A DNA stretch of 64,000 nt, taken from assembly GCF_000420645.1 (NCBI RefSeq), contig NZ_ATVI01000005.1, positions 542,357 through 606,356 on the forward strand. The letters are read 5' to 3'. Shown one piece after another: positions 38,593 through 46,972 of the stretch. This DNA comes from Nevskia ramosa DSM 11499 (GTDB lineage Bacteria > Pseudomonadota > Gammaproteobacteria > Nevskiales > Nevskiaceae). A program made the position numbers and the translations under genes. The notes under the pieces were generated by a model. It had not been told where the DNA came from. It did no database searches and was given only the letters and a program-made list of their open reading frames with translations. Position 1 is the first letter of the stretch. Every line of letters begins with the position of its first letter.

Positions 38593-39039
38593 ATGCCGAA
38601 TCCCACCGCGCTGAAGTTCGCCTGGCCCCGTTCCCGGATCGCCGAGACCGCCTGCTGGACCGTGCAACTGCGGCCCAAGCAGCCGACGCTCGGCAGCCTG
38701 GTCGTGATCTGCAAGGAGCCGGTGACGGCGTTCTCGGCGATCAGTGCCCGGGCGTTCGCCGAACTGGCCGAGGTCACGCAAGGTGTGGAGCGCCTGCTCG
38801 CGGGGTTCAACGGCTATGAGCGGATCAACTGGCTGATGCTGATGATGGTCGACCCGGACGTGCACTTTCACGTCATTCCGCGCTACGCCGGAACCCGCGA
38901 GCACGCCGGCCTGAGCTTTCCCGACGCCGGCTGGCCGAATCCGCCGGCGCTGGCCGAAGCGGTCAGCTTGAGCGATGCGCAGCTCGAAGCGTTGAGCGTA
39001 GAACTGAGTGCCCGCTGGTCAGGAGCGGAGGCCCGCTGA
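38593..39039 (+). CDS. HIT-domain protein with altered histidine triad
   Basis: A 148-residue HIT-superfamily protein (nucleotide hydrolase/transferase fold). The triad region reads MVDPDVHFHVIPRY: the last two histidines are present but the first position carries Asp. Such first-His changes occur in some HIT clades, so activity cannot be assumed. ATG 38593 is the family-like start; its stop overlaps the lptF-like start (TGATG). It sits in the lipid locus operon between the phosphoesterase and permease genes. Confidence 0.78.
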   Translation: MPNPTALKFAWPRSRIAETACWTVQLRPKQPTLGSLVVICKEPVTAFSAISARAFAELAEVTQGVERLLAGFNGYERINWLMLMMVDPDVHFHVIPRYAGTREHAGLSFPDAGWPNPPALAEAVSLSDAQLEALSVELSARWSGAEAR

Positions 39040-40232
39040 TGCCGACCATCCTTGATCGCTACCTGCTGCGGCAGCTGCTGCCGACCCTGCTGCTCTGTCT
39101 CGGCACGGTGCTGATCGCGCTGCTGCTGGAGCGCCTGCTGCGGCTGTTCGACATCCTTGCCGAGAACAGCCACGCGCTACCGGCGGTGTTCAAGCTGGTG
39201 CTGAATCTGGTGCCGTACTACCTCGGGTTAGCGCTGCCGGCCGCGTTCTTCGTGGCGCTGTTCGTGGTCGTCTCCAAGCTTGGTGACGAGAACGAGCTCG
39301 ATGCCTATCTCGCCGGCGGCCAGTCGATCGCCCGACTGACTCGGCCGTTCCTGGCGGTGTCGATCGTCCTTGCCGTGCTCAGCGCCTGGGTGTTTGGCTG
39401 GCTGCAGCCGTACTCGCGCTACGACTACCGCGCGGTGATGTATTCGGCGCTGAACGCCGGCTGGGATGCCCGTCTGCAACCGGGCACCTTCGCCAGCGCC
39501 GGCAGCGGCTACATGCTGACGGCCGATGAAGTCGACAAGACCGGTCGTGGCCTGCGCCATGTGTTCATCCGCCGCGAAGTCGCCGGCCGCGAGGAACTGA
39601 CCACCGGCGAAACCGGCGCGCTGACGCCGTCCGAGGACGGCAGCCGGCTGACCCTGAGCCTGGTCGGCGGCGATCACTACCGCGACCGACCGGGCGCCGG
39701 TCTGCTGGCCGTGCACTTCGCCACGCTCGACAGCAACACCGCGTTCACCCCGGATGCGCCGCCGTTCCGCGCCCGCGGCGGCAACGAGCGCGAGCTGAGC
39801 TTCCCCGAACTGCTCGGCGGTGGTCTGCCTGATCCGGCGACACCGCTGACGCCCGCGAAGATCGCCGGCGAGCTATACGGCCGCATTGCCCGCACCTTGT
39901 CCTTGCCGCTGCTGCCGCTGCTGGCGATCCCGCTGGGCATGTCGGCGAAGCGCGGCAAGCGCACCGCCAGCCTGATCGTCGCTGCCGTGCTGATGCTGCT
40001 GTTCCATCACGGCCTGCAGCTCGGCGAAAGCCTGGCGGAATCCGGCAAGGTCAATGCGCTGGCCGGCGTCTGGACGCCGTGGCTGCTGTTCGCGGCACTG
40101 TGCGGCTACATCTACAGCCAGAGCCTGTCGCGGCCTGGCGACAATCCGGTGACCCGGGTCGTCTCGGCCATCGAGGATTTCGTCGGTGCGATCGTCAGCC
40201 GCCTGCGGCCACGCAAGCGAGCCTCGTCATGA
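39039..40232 (+). CDS. LptF/LptG-family permease (first)
   Basis: A 397-residue protein of the YjgP/YjgQ family. Three N-terminal membrane helices (IALLLERLLRLFDIL region), the cytoplasmic coupling sequence GDENELDAYLAGGQSI, a periplasmic beta-jellyroll (about residues 130-250) and three C-terminal helices (LSLPLLPLLAIPLGMSAKRGKR) are visible. Canonical LptF/LptG form the inner-membrane LPS extractor with LptB2C. Here the pair lies among sphingolipid genes and away from pepA, so a dedicated sphingolipid or glycolipid exporter is an alternative; see findings. Confidence 0.85.
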   Translation: MPTILDRYLLRQLLPTLLLCLGTVLIALLLERLLRLFDILAENSHALPAVFKLVLNLVPYYLGLALPAAFFVALFVVVSKLGDENELDAYLAGGQSIARLTRPFLAVSIVLAVLSAWVFGWLQPYSRYDYRAVMYSALNAGWDARLQPGTFASAGSGYMLTADEVDKTGRGLRHVFIRREVAGREELTTGETGALTPSEDGSRLTLSLVGGDHYRDRPGAGLLAVHFATLDSNTAFTPDAPPFRARGGNERELSFPELLGGGLPDPATPLTPAKIAGELYGRIARTLSLPLLPLLAIPLGMSAKRGKRTASLIVAAVLMLLFHHGLQLGESLAESGKVNALAGVWTPWLLFAALCGYIYSQSLSRPGDNPVTRVVSAIEDFVGAIVSRLRPRKRASS

Positions 40233-41317
40233 GGACCTTGTTCTTGGGCGGCTCGCTCGGCGGCTATCTGCGCGGCATGCTGGCGATGCGCTGCTTCGCC
40301 GTGGTCTGCGGGCTTGGCGGTCTGTTTCAGGTGCTCGATCTGCTCGAGTCCTCGACCGACATCCTGAGCCGCGGCCAGGGCATGCTCGGCATCGCCTATT
40401 ACAGTTTGCTGCGCACGCCCAGCGTGCTGCTGCAGGCGTTTCCGCTGGCTGCGCTGCTGGGCGCGATCTTCAGCTTTTCGACCCTGTCGCGGCAGAACGA
40501 GATCTGCGCGATGCGCGCCGCCGGCCTGCCGTTCCGCCGCGTACTGCTGGCCTTGCTACCGGTGGTGGTCGGGATCGTCCTGCTTCATGGCCTGCTCGCC
40601 GAAGCGATCGTGCCGAAGACCCAGAATGCGCTGACCGCCTGGTGGGCGAGCCTGCCACCGTCGCCGGACAAGGATCCGGATGACGAGTTGCTGTGGCTGC
40701 GCACCAATGGCGCGGTGGTTGGCCTCGAACAGGTGATGCCTGACGGCAAGCGGCTCGATGGCGTGCGCATCTATCGCCGCGATGAGGCTGGCTCGCTGCT
40801 CAGCCGTACCGTCGCGACCCGAGCCCAGTACGAAGACCGCCGCTGGACCCTGATCGATGCGGTGACCACCGATCTGCGCGCCGGAAAGAGCGAAGCCGTG
40901 CAGCCGAGGCTCGATTGGGAGACGCCGCTGAAACCGGCCGATCTGATGCGCCTGTCGGCAGCCGAGCCCTATGTATCCGGTGGTCTCGCTTCGGCGGTGC
41001 TGGCTGGCACGCAGTCGGGCACCAAGACCGAATCCTTCTACCGCACGCGGCTGGCCCGTTCCTGGACCGATCCGCTGGCGGCGCTGGTGATGATGCTGCT
41101 CGCCACGCCGGTGGCGATCGCACTGACCCGCGGCGGTGCCGGCGGCGTTCAGGTGCTCGGCGCGCTGGCCTGCGGCCTGGTCTTCCTGCTGGTCAACGGC
41201 CTGATGGCCGCGCTCGGCGAAGCCGGTACCCTGAGCCCGCTGCTGGCAGCCTGGCTGTCACCGGCGAGCTTTGTCCTGTTGGGCCTGTTGCTGGTGTTCC
41301 GGCTCGATCGGCGCTGA
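40229..41317 (+). CDS. LptF/LptG-family permease (second)
   Basis: A 362-residue partner of the preceding permease with the same layout: three N-terminal membrane helices, coupling helix SRQNEICAMRAAGLPFRRVL, jellyroll domain, and three C-terminal helices beginning SWTDPLAALVMMLLATPVAIAL. ATG 40229 overlaps the previous stop (ATGA), showing that the two are made in equal amounts. Neither LptB nor LptC is nearby. It ends 84 nt before the ceramide synthase-like gene. Confidence 0.85.
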   Translation: MRTLFLGGSLGGYLRGMLAMRCFAVVCGLGGLFQVLDLLESSTDILSRGQGMLGIAYYSLLRTPSVLLQAFPLAALLGAIFSFSTLSRQNEICAMRAAGLPFRRVLLALLPVVVGIVLLHGLLAEAIVPKTQNALTAWWASLPPSPDKDPDDELLWLRTNGAVVGLEQVMPDGKRLDGVRIYRRDEAGSLLSRTVATRAQYEDRRWTLIDAVTTDLRAGKSEAVQPRLDWETPLKPADLMRLSAAEPYVSGGLASAVLAGTQSGTKTESFYRTRLARSWTDPLAALVMMLLATPVAIALTRGGAGGVQVLGALACGLVFLLVNGLMAALGEAGTLSPLLAAWLSPASFVLLGLLLVFRLDRR

Positions 41318-41401
41318 GCCGCGCCCAGCCCTCGCATCAAACTTCTTTCTGCATTGACGATCGAGCCTCCGAAGGCCCGCCTGACCCGAGACCGCGCTGC
41401 C

Positions 41402-42565
41402 ATGACTGCCGCCACCGCCCCCGCATCCGTGCATCGGAGCCCTCGTGGCCCGCTGACGATCATCCCGGTCGAAACCGCCGCCGAGAAGAAGCGCTTCATC
41501 CGCTTGCCGGCACGCCTGCATGCCGATGATCCGAACTGGGTCACGCCGCTGGACATGGAGCGCAACGAAGCGCTTTCGCCGAAGCACAACCCACTGTTCG
41601 CCCATACCGACGTGCAGCTCTGGCTGGCGGTACGCGATGGCGTCGACGTCGGCCGGATCAGCGCCCAGGTCAATCGCGAAGCCACCGATGGCGTCGGCCA
41701 CTTCGGCATGATCGCCGCCGAAGACGATGCCGAACTGATCGAAGCGCTGTTCGCGACGGCCGAAGCCTGGCTCAAGGCGCGCGGCATGCGCGAATCGCTG
41801 GGGCCATTCAGCCTGTCGATCAACGAGGAAACCGGCCTGCTGATCGAAGGCCACGACACGCCGCCGATGCTGATGATGGGCCACGATCGCCCGTATCTGG
41901 CAGCGCGCATCGAAGCGCTCGGCTACGACAAGGCCAAGGATGTCTTCGCCTACCTCAGCGACATCACCAAGCCGCTGCCGAAGTCGATCTGCACGCTGAT
42001 GCGCCGGCCGCTGCCGGATACCTTCAAGCTCCGCCATCTGAGCTTCAAGCAGTACGAGAAGGACATCGAATCGATCAGTTCGATCTTCAACGATGCCTGG
42101 GCCGCGAACTGGCGCTTCGAACCGCTGACCGCCGCCGATACCAATCACCTCGCCAAGGCGATGCGGCCGATCCTCAACGAGAAGCTGGTCTGGTTCGTCG
42201 ATGTCGACGGCGAGCCGGCCGGCTTCGGTGTCTGCCTGCCGAACATCAACGAAGCGATCCAGGATCTCGACGGCAAGCTGCTGCCGTTCGGCTGGGCGAA
42301 GCTGCTCTGGCGTCTGAAGGTCAAGGGCGTGAAGACGGCGCGCGTGCCGCTGATGGGCATTCGCCGCAAGTACGCCACCGGTTTCGTCGGCGCCGTGCTG
42401 CCGTTCCTGATCATCGACGCGATGCGCACCGAGGCCCGCAAGATCGGCTACACCAGCGCCGAGCTGTCGTGGATCCTCGAGGACAACATGCCGATGCGGC
42501 GCATCAACGAAGGTCTTGGCGGCATTGCCTACAAGACCTATCGCATCTACCGGAAAGCGCTTTGA
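41402..42565 (+). CDS. bacterial ceramide synthase-like N-acyltransferase
   Basis: A 387-residue protein with two GNAT-like halves: VSL-type beta strands, WLAVRDGVDVGRISAQVNRE, and the C-terminal KYATGFVGAVLPFLIIDAMR followed by SAELSWILEDNMPMRRINEGLGG. The overall pattern matches the GNAT-type acyltransferase family that includes bacterial ceramide synthase bCerS (CCNA_01212 of Caulobacter, as I recall). It would N-acylate the sphingoid base. ATG 41402 is preferred over TTG 41354. Its stop overlaps the next TTG start (TTGA). Confidence 0.78.
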   Translation: MTAATAPASVHRSPRGPLTIIPVETAAEKKRFIRLPARLHADDPNWVTPLDMERNEALSPKHNPLFAHTDVQLWLAVRDGVDVGRISAQVNREATDGVGHFGMIAAEDDAELIEALFATAEAWLKARGMRESLGPFSLSINEETGLLIEGHDTPPMLMMGHDRPYLAARIEALGYDKAKDVFAYLSDITKPLPKSICTLMRRPLPDTFKLRHLSFKQYEKDIESISSIFNDAWAANWRFEPLTAADTNHLAKAMRPILNEKLVWFVDVDGEPAGFGVCLPNINEAIQDLDGKLLPFGWAKLLWRLKVKGVKTARVPLMGIRRKYATGFVGAVLPFLIIDAMRTEARKIGYTSAELSWILEDNMPMRRINEGLGGIAYKTYRIYRKAL

Positions 42566-43362
42566 GCCACGTCGTTGCGGGCGGCCTGACCGCCCTGGTA
42601 CTTGCCGGCTCGCGCGGGCCGGATGATCCGATGGCGCGCGCCTTCAGCGTGCCGCACAAGGCGCTGATCCCGGTCGCTGGCGTGCCGATGCTGCTGCGAG
42701 TGATCACCGCACTCGGTGCCACGCCGGAGATCGCCCGCATCGTGGTGATCATCGAAGCGCCGGAGGTCGTCCAGGTGCTGCCAGGTCTTGCCGCTGCTGC
42801 GAACGGCAAGCCGGTGGATACCTTCCTGGCCGCCGGCAGCCCCAGCCTCAGCGTCGTCGCGGCACTCGCGCAGTACGAGACGCCGCTGCTGATCACCACC
42901 GCCGATCACGCCTTGCTGCAGCCGGTCTGGGTCAGCCATTTCCTTGAGCATGTGCCGGCCGGTGCTGACGCCGCTCTGGGCCTGGCGCGCTCCGAAGTCG
43001 TGCTGGCCGACATGCCGGACACCCGGCGCACCTGGCTGCGCTTCGTCGAGGGTTCGTACAGCGGCTGCAACCTGTTCTATTTCGCGACACCGAAAGCGCA
43101 GGCGCTGGCCGAGCTCTGGAAGCAGGTCGAAGCGCTGCGCAAGCAGCCGGTGGCGATGCTGCGCCTGCTCGGCTGGAGTTACGCGCTGCGCTATCTGCTT
43201 GGCAGGCTGCGGCTGTCTTCGGCAATCGCAAGGCTCGGCGAGCTTGCCGGTGGCGCCAAGGCAGCCATCGTCGAAATGCCGTTCGCGCGTGCGGCGGTCG
43301 ATGTCGACAAGCCAGCGGACAAGGAACTGGTCGAGAGCCTGCTCGCTGCAGATCAGCGCTGA
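42562..43362 (+). CDS. MobA/GlmU-like nucleotidyltransferase
   Basis: A 266-residue protein with the NTP-transferase fold start LTALVLAGSRGPDDPM and the divergent lysine region HKALIPVAGVPML; the metal-binding aspartate lies in TTADHALLQPVW. The G-x-G-x-R loop is altered (GSRGPDDP). TTG 42562 overlaps the preceding stop and is the only sensible start in frame, since the longer frame lies inside the acyltransferase gene. By context it may make a nucleotide-activated precursor for the lipid head group. Confidence 0.7.
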   Translation: MSHVVAGGLTALVLAGSRGPDDPMARAFSVPHKALIPVAGVPMLLRVITALGATPEIARIVVIIEAPEVVQVLPGLAAAANGKPVDTFLAAGSPSLSVVAALAQYETPLLITTADHALLQPVWVSHFLEHVPAGADAALGLARSEVVLADMPDTRRTWLRFVEGSYSGCNLFYFATPKAQALAELWKQVEALRKQPVAMLRLLGWSYALRYLLGRLRLSSAIARLGELAGGAKAAIVEMPFARAAVDVDKPADKELVESLLAADQR

Positions 43363-43366
43363 ATCT

Positions 43367-43864
43367 TCAGCGGTCGCGCAGCGCAAGTCGTTCGCTTCCG
43401 CCGAGCAAAGCAGCACTGACGGCTTCAGCCAGCGCGTCCTCGATGTCGACGATCCGGCTGGCGGAATCACCAACGCCCATCGGCGCGCTGGTGACCGATA
43501 ACTGTCCGTGGCCGACGACGGCGCCGTCGCGCTCGGCGTAGATCGTCAAGGCCAGGTCGGTGTGCACCTGGGCCAGGCCGCTGACCATCGAGCGCACGTA
43601 GCTGTTGCCCTTGTCGTAATCGGTGATCGCGACATCGACGCGATAGCGGGCAAGACCTTCGCTACGCGCTTCGGCCGGGAGTCGATCGCGAATCTTGGCC
43701 GCCACCCGCTGACCGTCGACTTCGAGCAAGGCGACATGAGTGGTTGCCGAACGAAAGCCGATCGTTACCGGACCGTCTTCCGGCAGCAACGGGGCTGCTA
43801 CTGCTACGCCGCCAACAATCAGCAGCGCAGCGCCAGTCAGCAGGCGAATCGAGGTGGGAATCAT
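43367..43864 (-). CDS. signal-peptide protein of unknown function
   Basis: A 165-residue protein with a clear N-terminal signal peptide (LLTGAALLIVGGVAVAAPL) and a mature part rich in short beta-strand-like stretches (RVDVAITDYDKGNSYVRSMVSGL). No lipobox cysteine is visible. It resembles small periplasmic DUF4410-type proteins only loosely, so I give no function. It is convergent to the nucleotidyltransferase gene, 4 nt away. Confidence 0.7.
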   Translation of the reverse strand: MIPTSIRLLTGAALLIVGGVAVAAPLLPEDGPVTIGFRSATTHVALLEVDGQRVAAKIRDRLPAEARSEGLARYRVDVAITDYDKGNSYVRSMVSGLAQVHTDLALTIYAERDGAVVGHGQLSVTSAPMGVGDSASRIVDIEDALAEAVSAALLGGSERLALRDR

Positions 43865-44022
43865 CGGTGTCTCCGGATCTGCTGAGCGGCGACCTCGCGA
43901 GGCGCGACGAACCGGTTTCAGCGTCGCCAGCGTCGCTGTTGGTCAGCCGTCGAGATAGAGCCTCGCGTCCGGGATTCATGACTTGCCCGCCGCTTGGGTT
44001 TCAGCACCCGGCCGCTTGAAAC
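43865..44022. other. intergenic, no gene seen
   Basis: Between the secreted-protein start and the terminator of the hydroxylase operon. Probably promoter of the minus-strand secreted-protein gene; no box or repeat stands out. Confidence 0.35.
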
Positions 44023-44051
44023 GAAAAACCCGGCACCAGGCCGGGTTTTTC
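44023..44051 (-). terminator. terminator of hydroxylase operon
   Basis: GAAAAACCCGGC (44023-44034) and GCCGGGTTTTTC (44040-44051) form a perfect 12-bp stem with a 5-nt loop 17 nt past the hydroxylase stop. The stem itself supplies A/T runs on both strands, so it can act in both directions. Confidence 0.85.
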
Positions 44052-44068
44052 ATCTGTGCTGTAGCCGT

Positions 44069-44692
44069 TCAGGGCGCCATGCGCCGCGTGCCCATGATCC
44101 AGTCCCACAGCGGGCTCGACACGCCGTAGCCGGTGTTGCCGTTCACGAAATGGTGCTGCATGTGGTGCACCTTCAGCTTCTTGAACAGCGGCTGCTGCCA
44201 GGCGTAGTGATGGAGCGCGTAGTGCAGGGTGTCGTAGATCACGTAGCCGACGATGAAGCCGCCGAACACGGCCATCAGCACCGGGCCGGCGAAGGCCAGC
44301 GCGAACAGGCTGTAGAACCCATACGCGAGCGGGATGCTGACCGAAGGCGGCATCACCAGACGCAGGCGATCGTTCGGGTGATCGTGATGGACGCCGTGCC
44401 AGATGAAGTGCAGGCGTTCTCCGATCTTGCCCGGCGGCGTCCAGTGAAACAGGAAGCGGTGCAGGAAATACTCGGTCGCCGTCCAGATCGCCAGGCCGCC
44501 CGCGAAGGCGGCAAGCCAGGTCAGCACGCCGAGGCCCCCAGTGAAGGCCGTCCAGGTCATCCACGCGAACAGCGGCAGATACAGCGCCATCGGCACCCAG
44601 AAAGGAATCTTCGACAGCGCTTCCATCCAGTCGGCCTCGAACATCCGGATCGACTCGTTCGGGCTGCGACGCATCGGGCGCGCGGCGGCCAT
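44069..44692 (-). CDS. FA2H/Scs7-like fatty acid (ceramide) hydroxylase
   Basis: A 207-residue membrane hydroxylase of the sterol desaturase/fatty acid hydroxylase superfamily. Histidine motifs appear in order: TEYFLHRFLFH, HFIWHGVHHDHP, YDTLHYALHH, and KVHHMQHHF. The segment HFIWHGVHHDHPNDRLRLVM and the final GVSSPLWDWI resemble eukaryotic FA2H/Scs7, which 2-hydroxylate the ceramide acyl chain; the cytochrome b5 domain of those enzymes is missing. ATG 44692 overlaps the upstream stop (ATGA). Carotenoid hydroxylases are alternative relatives, but the ceramide context favours the call. Confidence 0.8.
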   Translation of the reverse strand: MAAARPMRRSPNESIRMFEADWMEALSKIPFWVPMALYLPLFAWMTWTAFTGGLGVLTWLAAFAGGLAIWTATEYFLHRFLFHWTPPGKIGERLHFIWHGVHHDHPNDRLRLVMPPSVSIPLAYGFYSLFALAFAGPVLMAVFGGFIVGYVIYDTLHYALHHYAWQQPLFKKLKVHHMQHHFVNGNTGYGVSSPLWDWIMGTRRMAP

Positions 44693-45462
44693 CAGGCGGC
44701 TCCGCTCCGGGATGAAGGAATTGCGGCCGGCGCTGGCCAGCCGGCGACCAGTTCCTCGTTGCGGGTGACATCGGCGAGGAAATCCATCTCGCCCCAGCCC
44801 AGGCCTTCGATCGACTGGTAGCCGACTTCGCCGCTGTCCTTGGCGATGCGATCGATCACCGACAGATACCAGAGCTTCAGGCCTTCCGGCGTGCGCATGA
44901 TCCGCTCGACTTCGCCGACGAAGCGCGCCGAGCCTTCGGTGGTGAAGCGCAGGAAGCCGATCGATTCGCCGTTGACGATCGACGCATCGAGCTTCTTGCC
45001 GATCGCGCAGAGGCGCTCGTCGACGGTCTGCACCTTCATGTCGTCGGCGTCGTACCAGTCCTTGCGGTCGATGGTGACGGTGATCGGATGGCTGATCTTG
45101 CCGAGCACGCGCTCGACGATCGCGGTCTCGATCAAGGTGTCGCCGTTGAGGATCAGGCACTCGCCGCGCAGTTCGCTGCGGGCGATCCAGCAACTGGCGA
45201 GGTTGTCGGCGGCTTCGTAGAACGGGTTGTACAAGGTGCGCACCGTGATGCCGGCCGGCGTATGCGCTTTCAGCACTTCCTCGACCTGCTCGGCGCCGTA
45301 ACCGACGACGACCACGGCTTCACGGACGCCGCCAGCCACGAGGCTGATCAGCTGCCACTCGAGCAGGCTGCGGCCACCGAGTTCGATCAGGCACTTCGGC
45401 CGCGACGCAGTCAGCGGCAACAGACGGCGGCCCTGACCGGCGCTGAGGATGATCGCCTTCAC
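44692..45462 (-). CDS. phosphocholine/sugar-type nucleotidyltransferase (LicC-like)
   Basis: A 256-residue NTP-transferase. The nucleotide loop KAIILSAGQGRRLLPLT and the lysine region RPKCLIELGGRSLLEWQ are intact, as are NGDTLIE and the metal site EGLGWGEMDFLAD. This is the pattern of LicC-like CTP:phosphocholine and CTP:phospho-alcohol cytidylyltransferases rather than hexose-1-phosphate enzymes. GTG 45462 is the start. It forms a two-gene unit with the hydroxylase and could supply the CDP-alcohol used by the phosphatidyltransferase at 36327-37517. Confidence 0.78.
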   Translation of the reverse strand: MKAIILSAGQGRRLLPLTASRPKCLIELGGRSLLEWQLISLVAGGVREAVVVVGYGAEQVEEVLKAHTPAGITVRTLYNPFYEAADNLASCWIARSELRGECLILNGDTLIETAIVERVLGKISHPITVTIDRKDWYDADDMKVQTVDERLCAIGKKLDASIVNGESIGFLRFTTEGSARFVGEVERIMRTPEGLKLWYLSVIDRIAKDSGEVGYQSIEGLGWGEMDFLADVTRNEELVAGWPAPAAIPSSRSGAA

Positions 45463-45604
45463 GAACGGCGACCGGACAACTGGGAAGGAGACAGGCAGTA
45501 GCGCATCGGATCAATCTCGGCAGCTCGCGCGCAGGCGCGAAACGTTGCAATTCTAAGACAATTCGTCCGGCGGCTTGTGACAGCGGCCGCCGCCAGTGAA
45601 TGGC

Positions 45605-46396
45605 TCAGCCGGGAAACAGCGTTCCGAGCAGCGCTGCCAGCCGGATACCGGCAAGATTCAGGCGAACATCGACGGTGCCCTGCCAGGCGGTCAGATAATC
45701 CGGGCCGGGTTCGCGATCCGCCGGATAGAAAGCCGGCGCCGAAACGATCAGGCAGGACTCCATCGCCCAGGCATCGGCGGCAAGCGGCCCCAGTTCGACA
45801 CCGGAGGCTTTCGAAGCCAGCCGTTCGACGTAACGCTGCCAGTCCGGCTCGATCGCTTCGATCAGCCCGACATCCCAGAGCTTGTGCAGGTTCGAGCCTT
45901 CGCCACGCCATTGCAGCTGCACGGTGTTGCCACCGCGATCCTCGGCGCGCCCGCCGTGCAGCGGCTGGTGGACGTCACCGACGAAGTGCACGAGTTGCTT
46001 CAGCGCGACTCGCCGCTGCTCGGCGCTCGCTTTCCTGTCCTTCAGCACCAAGACGGCGCTGTCGATCGCGGCGACCACACAGCGGCCCCCGGGGCAATCA
46101 CGCGGCGGTTGATAGTGGCAGTCGCCAATCGGGAAATTGATGTAGTGCAGCGGGCCGGTGCGTTCGTCGCGAACTTCGTCCGCCCAGTTGGCAACGCCGG
46201 CCAGGGTCGGTTCCGGCTCGTCGACCAGGATCGTTGCAATCGCCGCGCGGGCAGCGGGGCCCAGGCGGTCGGCTGCGATCTGGCCGACGATCCGGTGGCC
46301 TTCCGGCCCCCAGGCCCGCAGTTGCGGCGAGCTCAGCAGCAGGACCGTGGCGAGCAAAGCGAGATGCAAAGCGCGCGACACGGCCCTGCGCTTCAT
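45605..46396 (-). CDS. S1/P1-family nuclease, exported
   Basis: A 263-residue zinc-dependent nuclease. After a signal peptide (LHLALLATVLLLSSPQLRA) the mature protein begins WGPEGHRIVGQIA, where the N-terminal Trp and the His are zinc ligands in this family; VHFVGDVHQPLHGG and NLHKLWD carry further ligands. It would degrade single-stranded nucleic acid in the periplasm or outside. ATG 46396 overlaps the ppiB stop (ATGA). Confidence 0.88.
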   Translation of the reverse strand: MKRRAVSRALHLALLATVLLLSSPQLRAWGPEGHRIVGQIAADRLGPAARAAIATILVDEPEPTLAGVANWADEVRDERTGPLHYINFPIGDCHYQPPRDCPGGRCVVAAIDSAVLVLKDRKASAEQRRVALKQLVHFVGDVHQPLHGGRAEDRGGNTVQLQWRGEGSNLHKLWDVGLIEAIEPDWQRYVERLASKASGVELGPLAADAWAMESCLIVSAPAFYPADREPGPDYLTAWQGTVDVRLNLAGIRLAALLGTLFPG

Positions 46397-46905
46397 CAGA
46401 CGCGCGAAACCTTGACGATGACCACCGGCTCGACCGGCACATCCTGGCCGAACGGACGGATACGGCCGGTCGGCGTGCTGCCGATCTTGTCGAGCACGTC
46501 GGCGCCGGCGGTCAGCTTGCCGAACACCGCATAGCCCCACTGGCCCGGCTTGCCGTCGAGGAAGGCGTTGTCGGCGTGATTGATGAAGAACTGGCTGGTC
46601 GCCGAATGCGGGTCGCTGGTGCGGGCCATCGCGATCGTGCCGCGGGTGTTCTTGAGGCCGTTGTTGCACTCGTTCTCGATCTGCTTGCCGGTCTTCTTCT
46701 CGCTGTAGTCCGGCGCCACGTAGCCGCCGCCCTGGATCATGAAATCCTTGATCACGCGGTGGAAGGCCAGGCCGTCGTAATGGCCGGCGTCGACATAGGC
46801 GAGGAAGTTGGCGACCGTCTTCGGCGCTTTCGCGGCATCGAGCTCGATCGTCATGTCGCCAAGGCTGGTCTGCATCAGCACGGATACGGTTGCGGCGTCG
46901 GTCAT
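46396..46905 (-). CDS. ppiB: peptidyl-prolyl cis-trans isomerase (cyclophilin)
   Basis: A 169-residue cyclophilin with FHRVIKDFMIQGG (catalytic Arg), GTIAMART, and SQFFINHADNAFLDG motifs. No signal peptide is seen, so it is the cytoplasmic PpiB type that helps protein folding. It overlaps the S1/P1 nuclease gene downstream and ends the stretch before the DprE2-like gene. Confidence 0.92.
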   Translation of the reverse strand: MTDAATVSVLMQTSLGDMTIELDAAKAPKTVANFLAYVDAGHYDGLAFHRVIKDFMIQGGGYVAPDYSEKKTGKQIENECNNGLKNTRGTIAMARTSDPHSATSQFFINHADNAFLDGKPGQWGYAVFGKLTAGADVLDKIGSTPTGRIRPFGQDVPVEPVVIVKVSRV

Positions 46906-46972
46906 CGTTTTCTCTTCAGGTTGCGTTGGAGTGGGCGCAGTTTAAGCGGCCAGCCGGCTTGAGGTGGAACGC

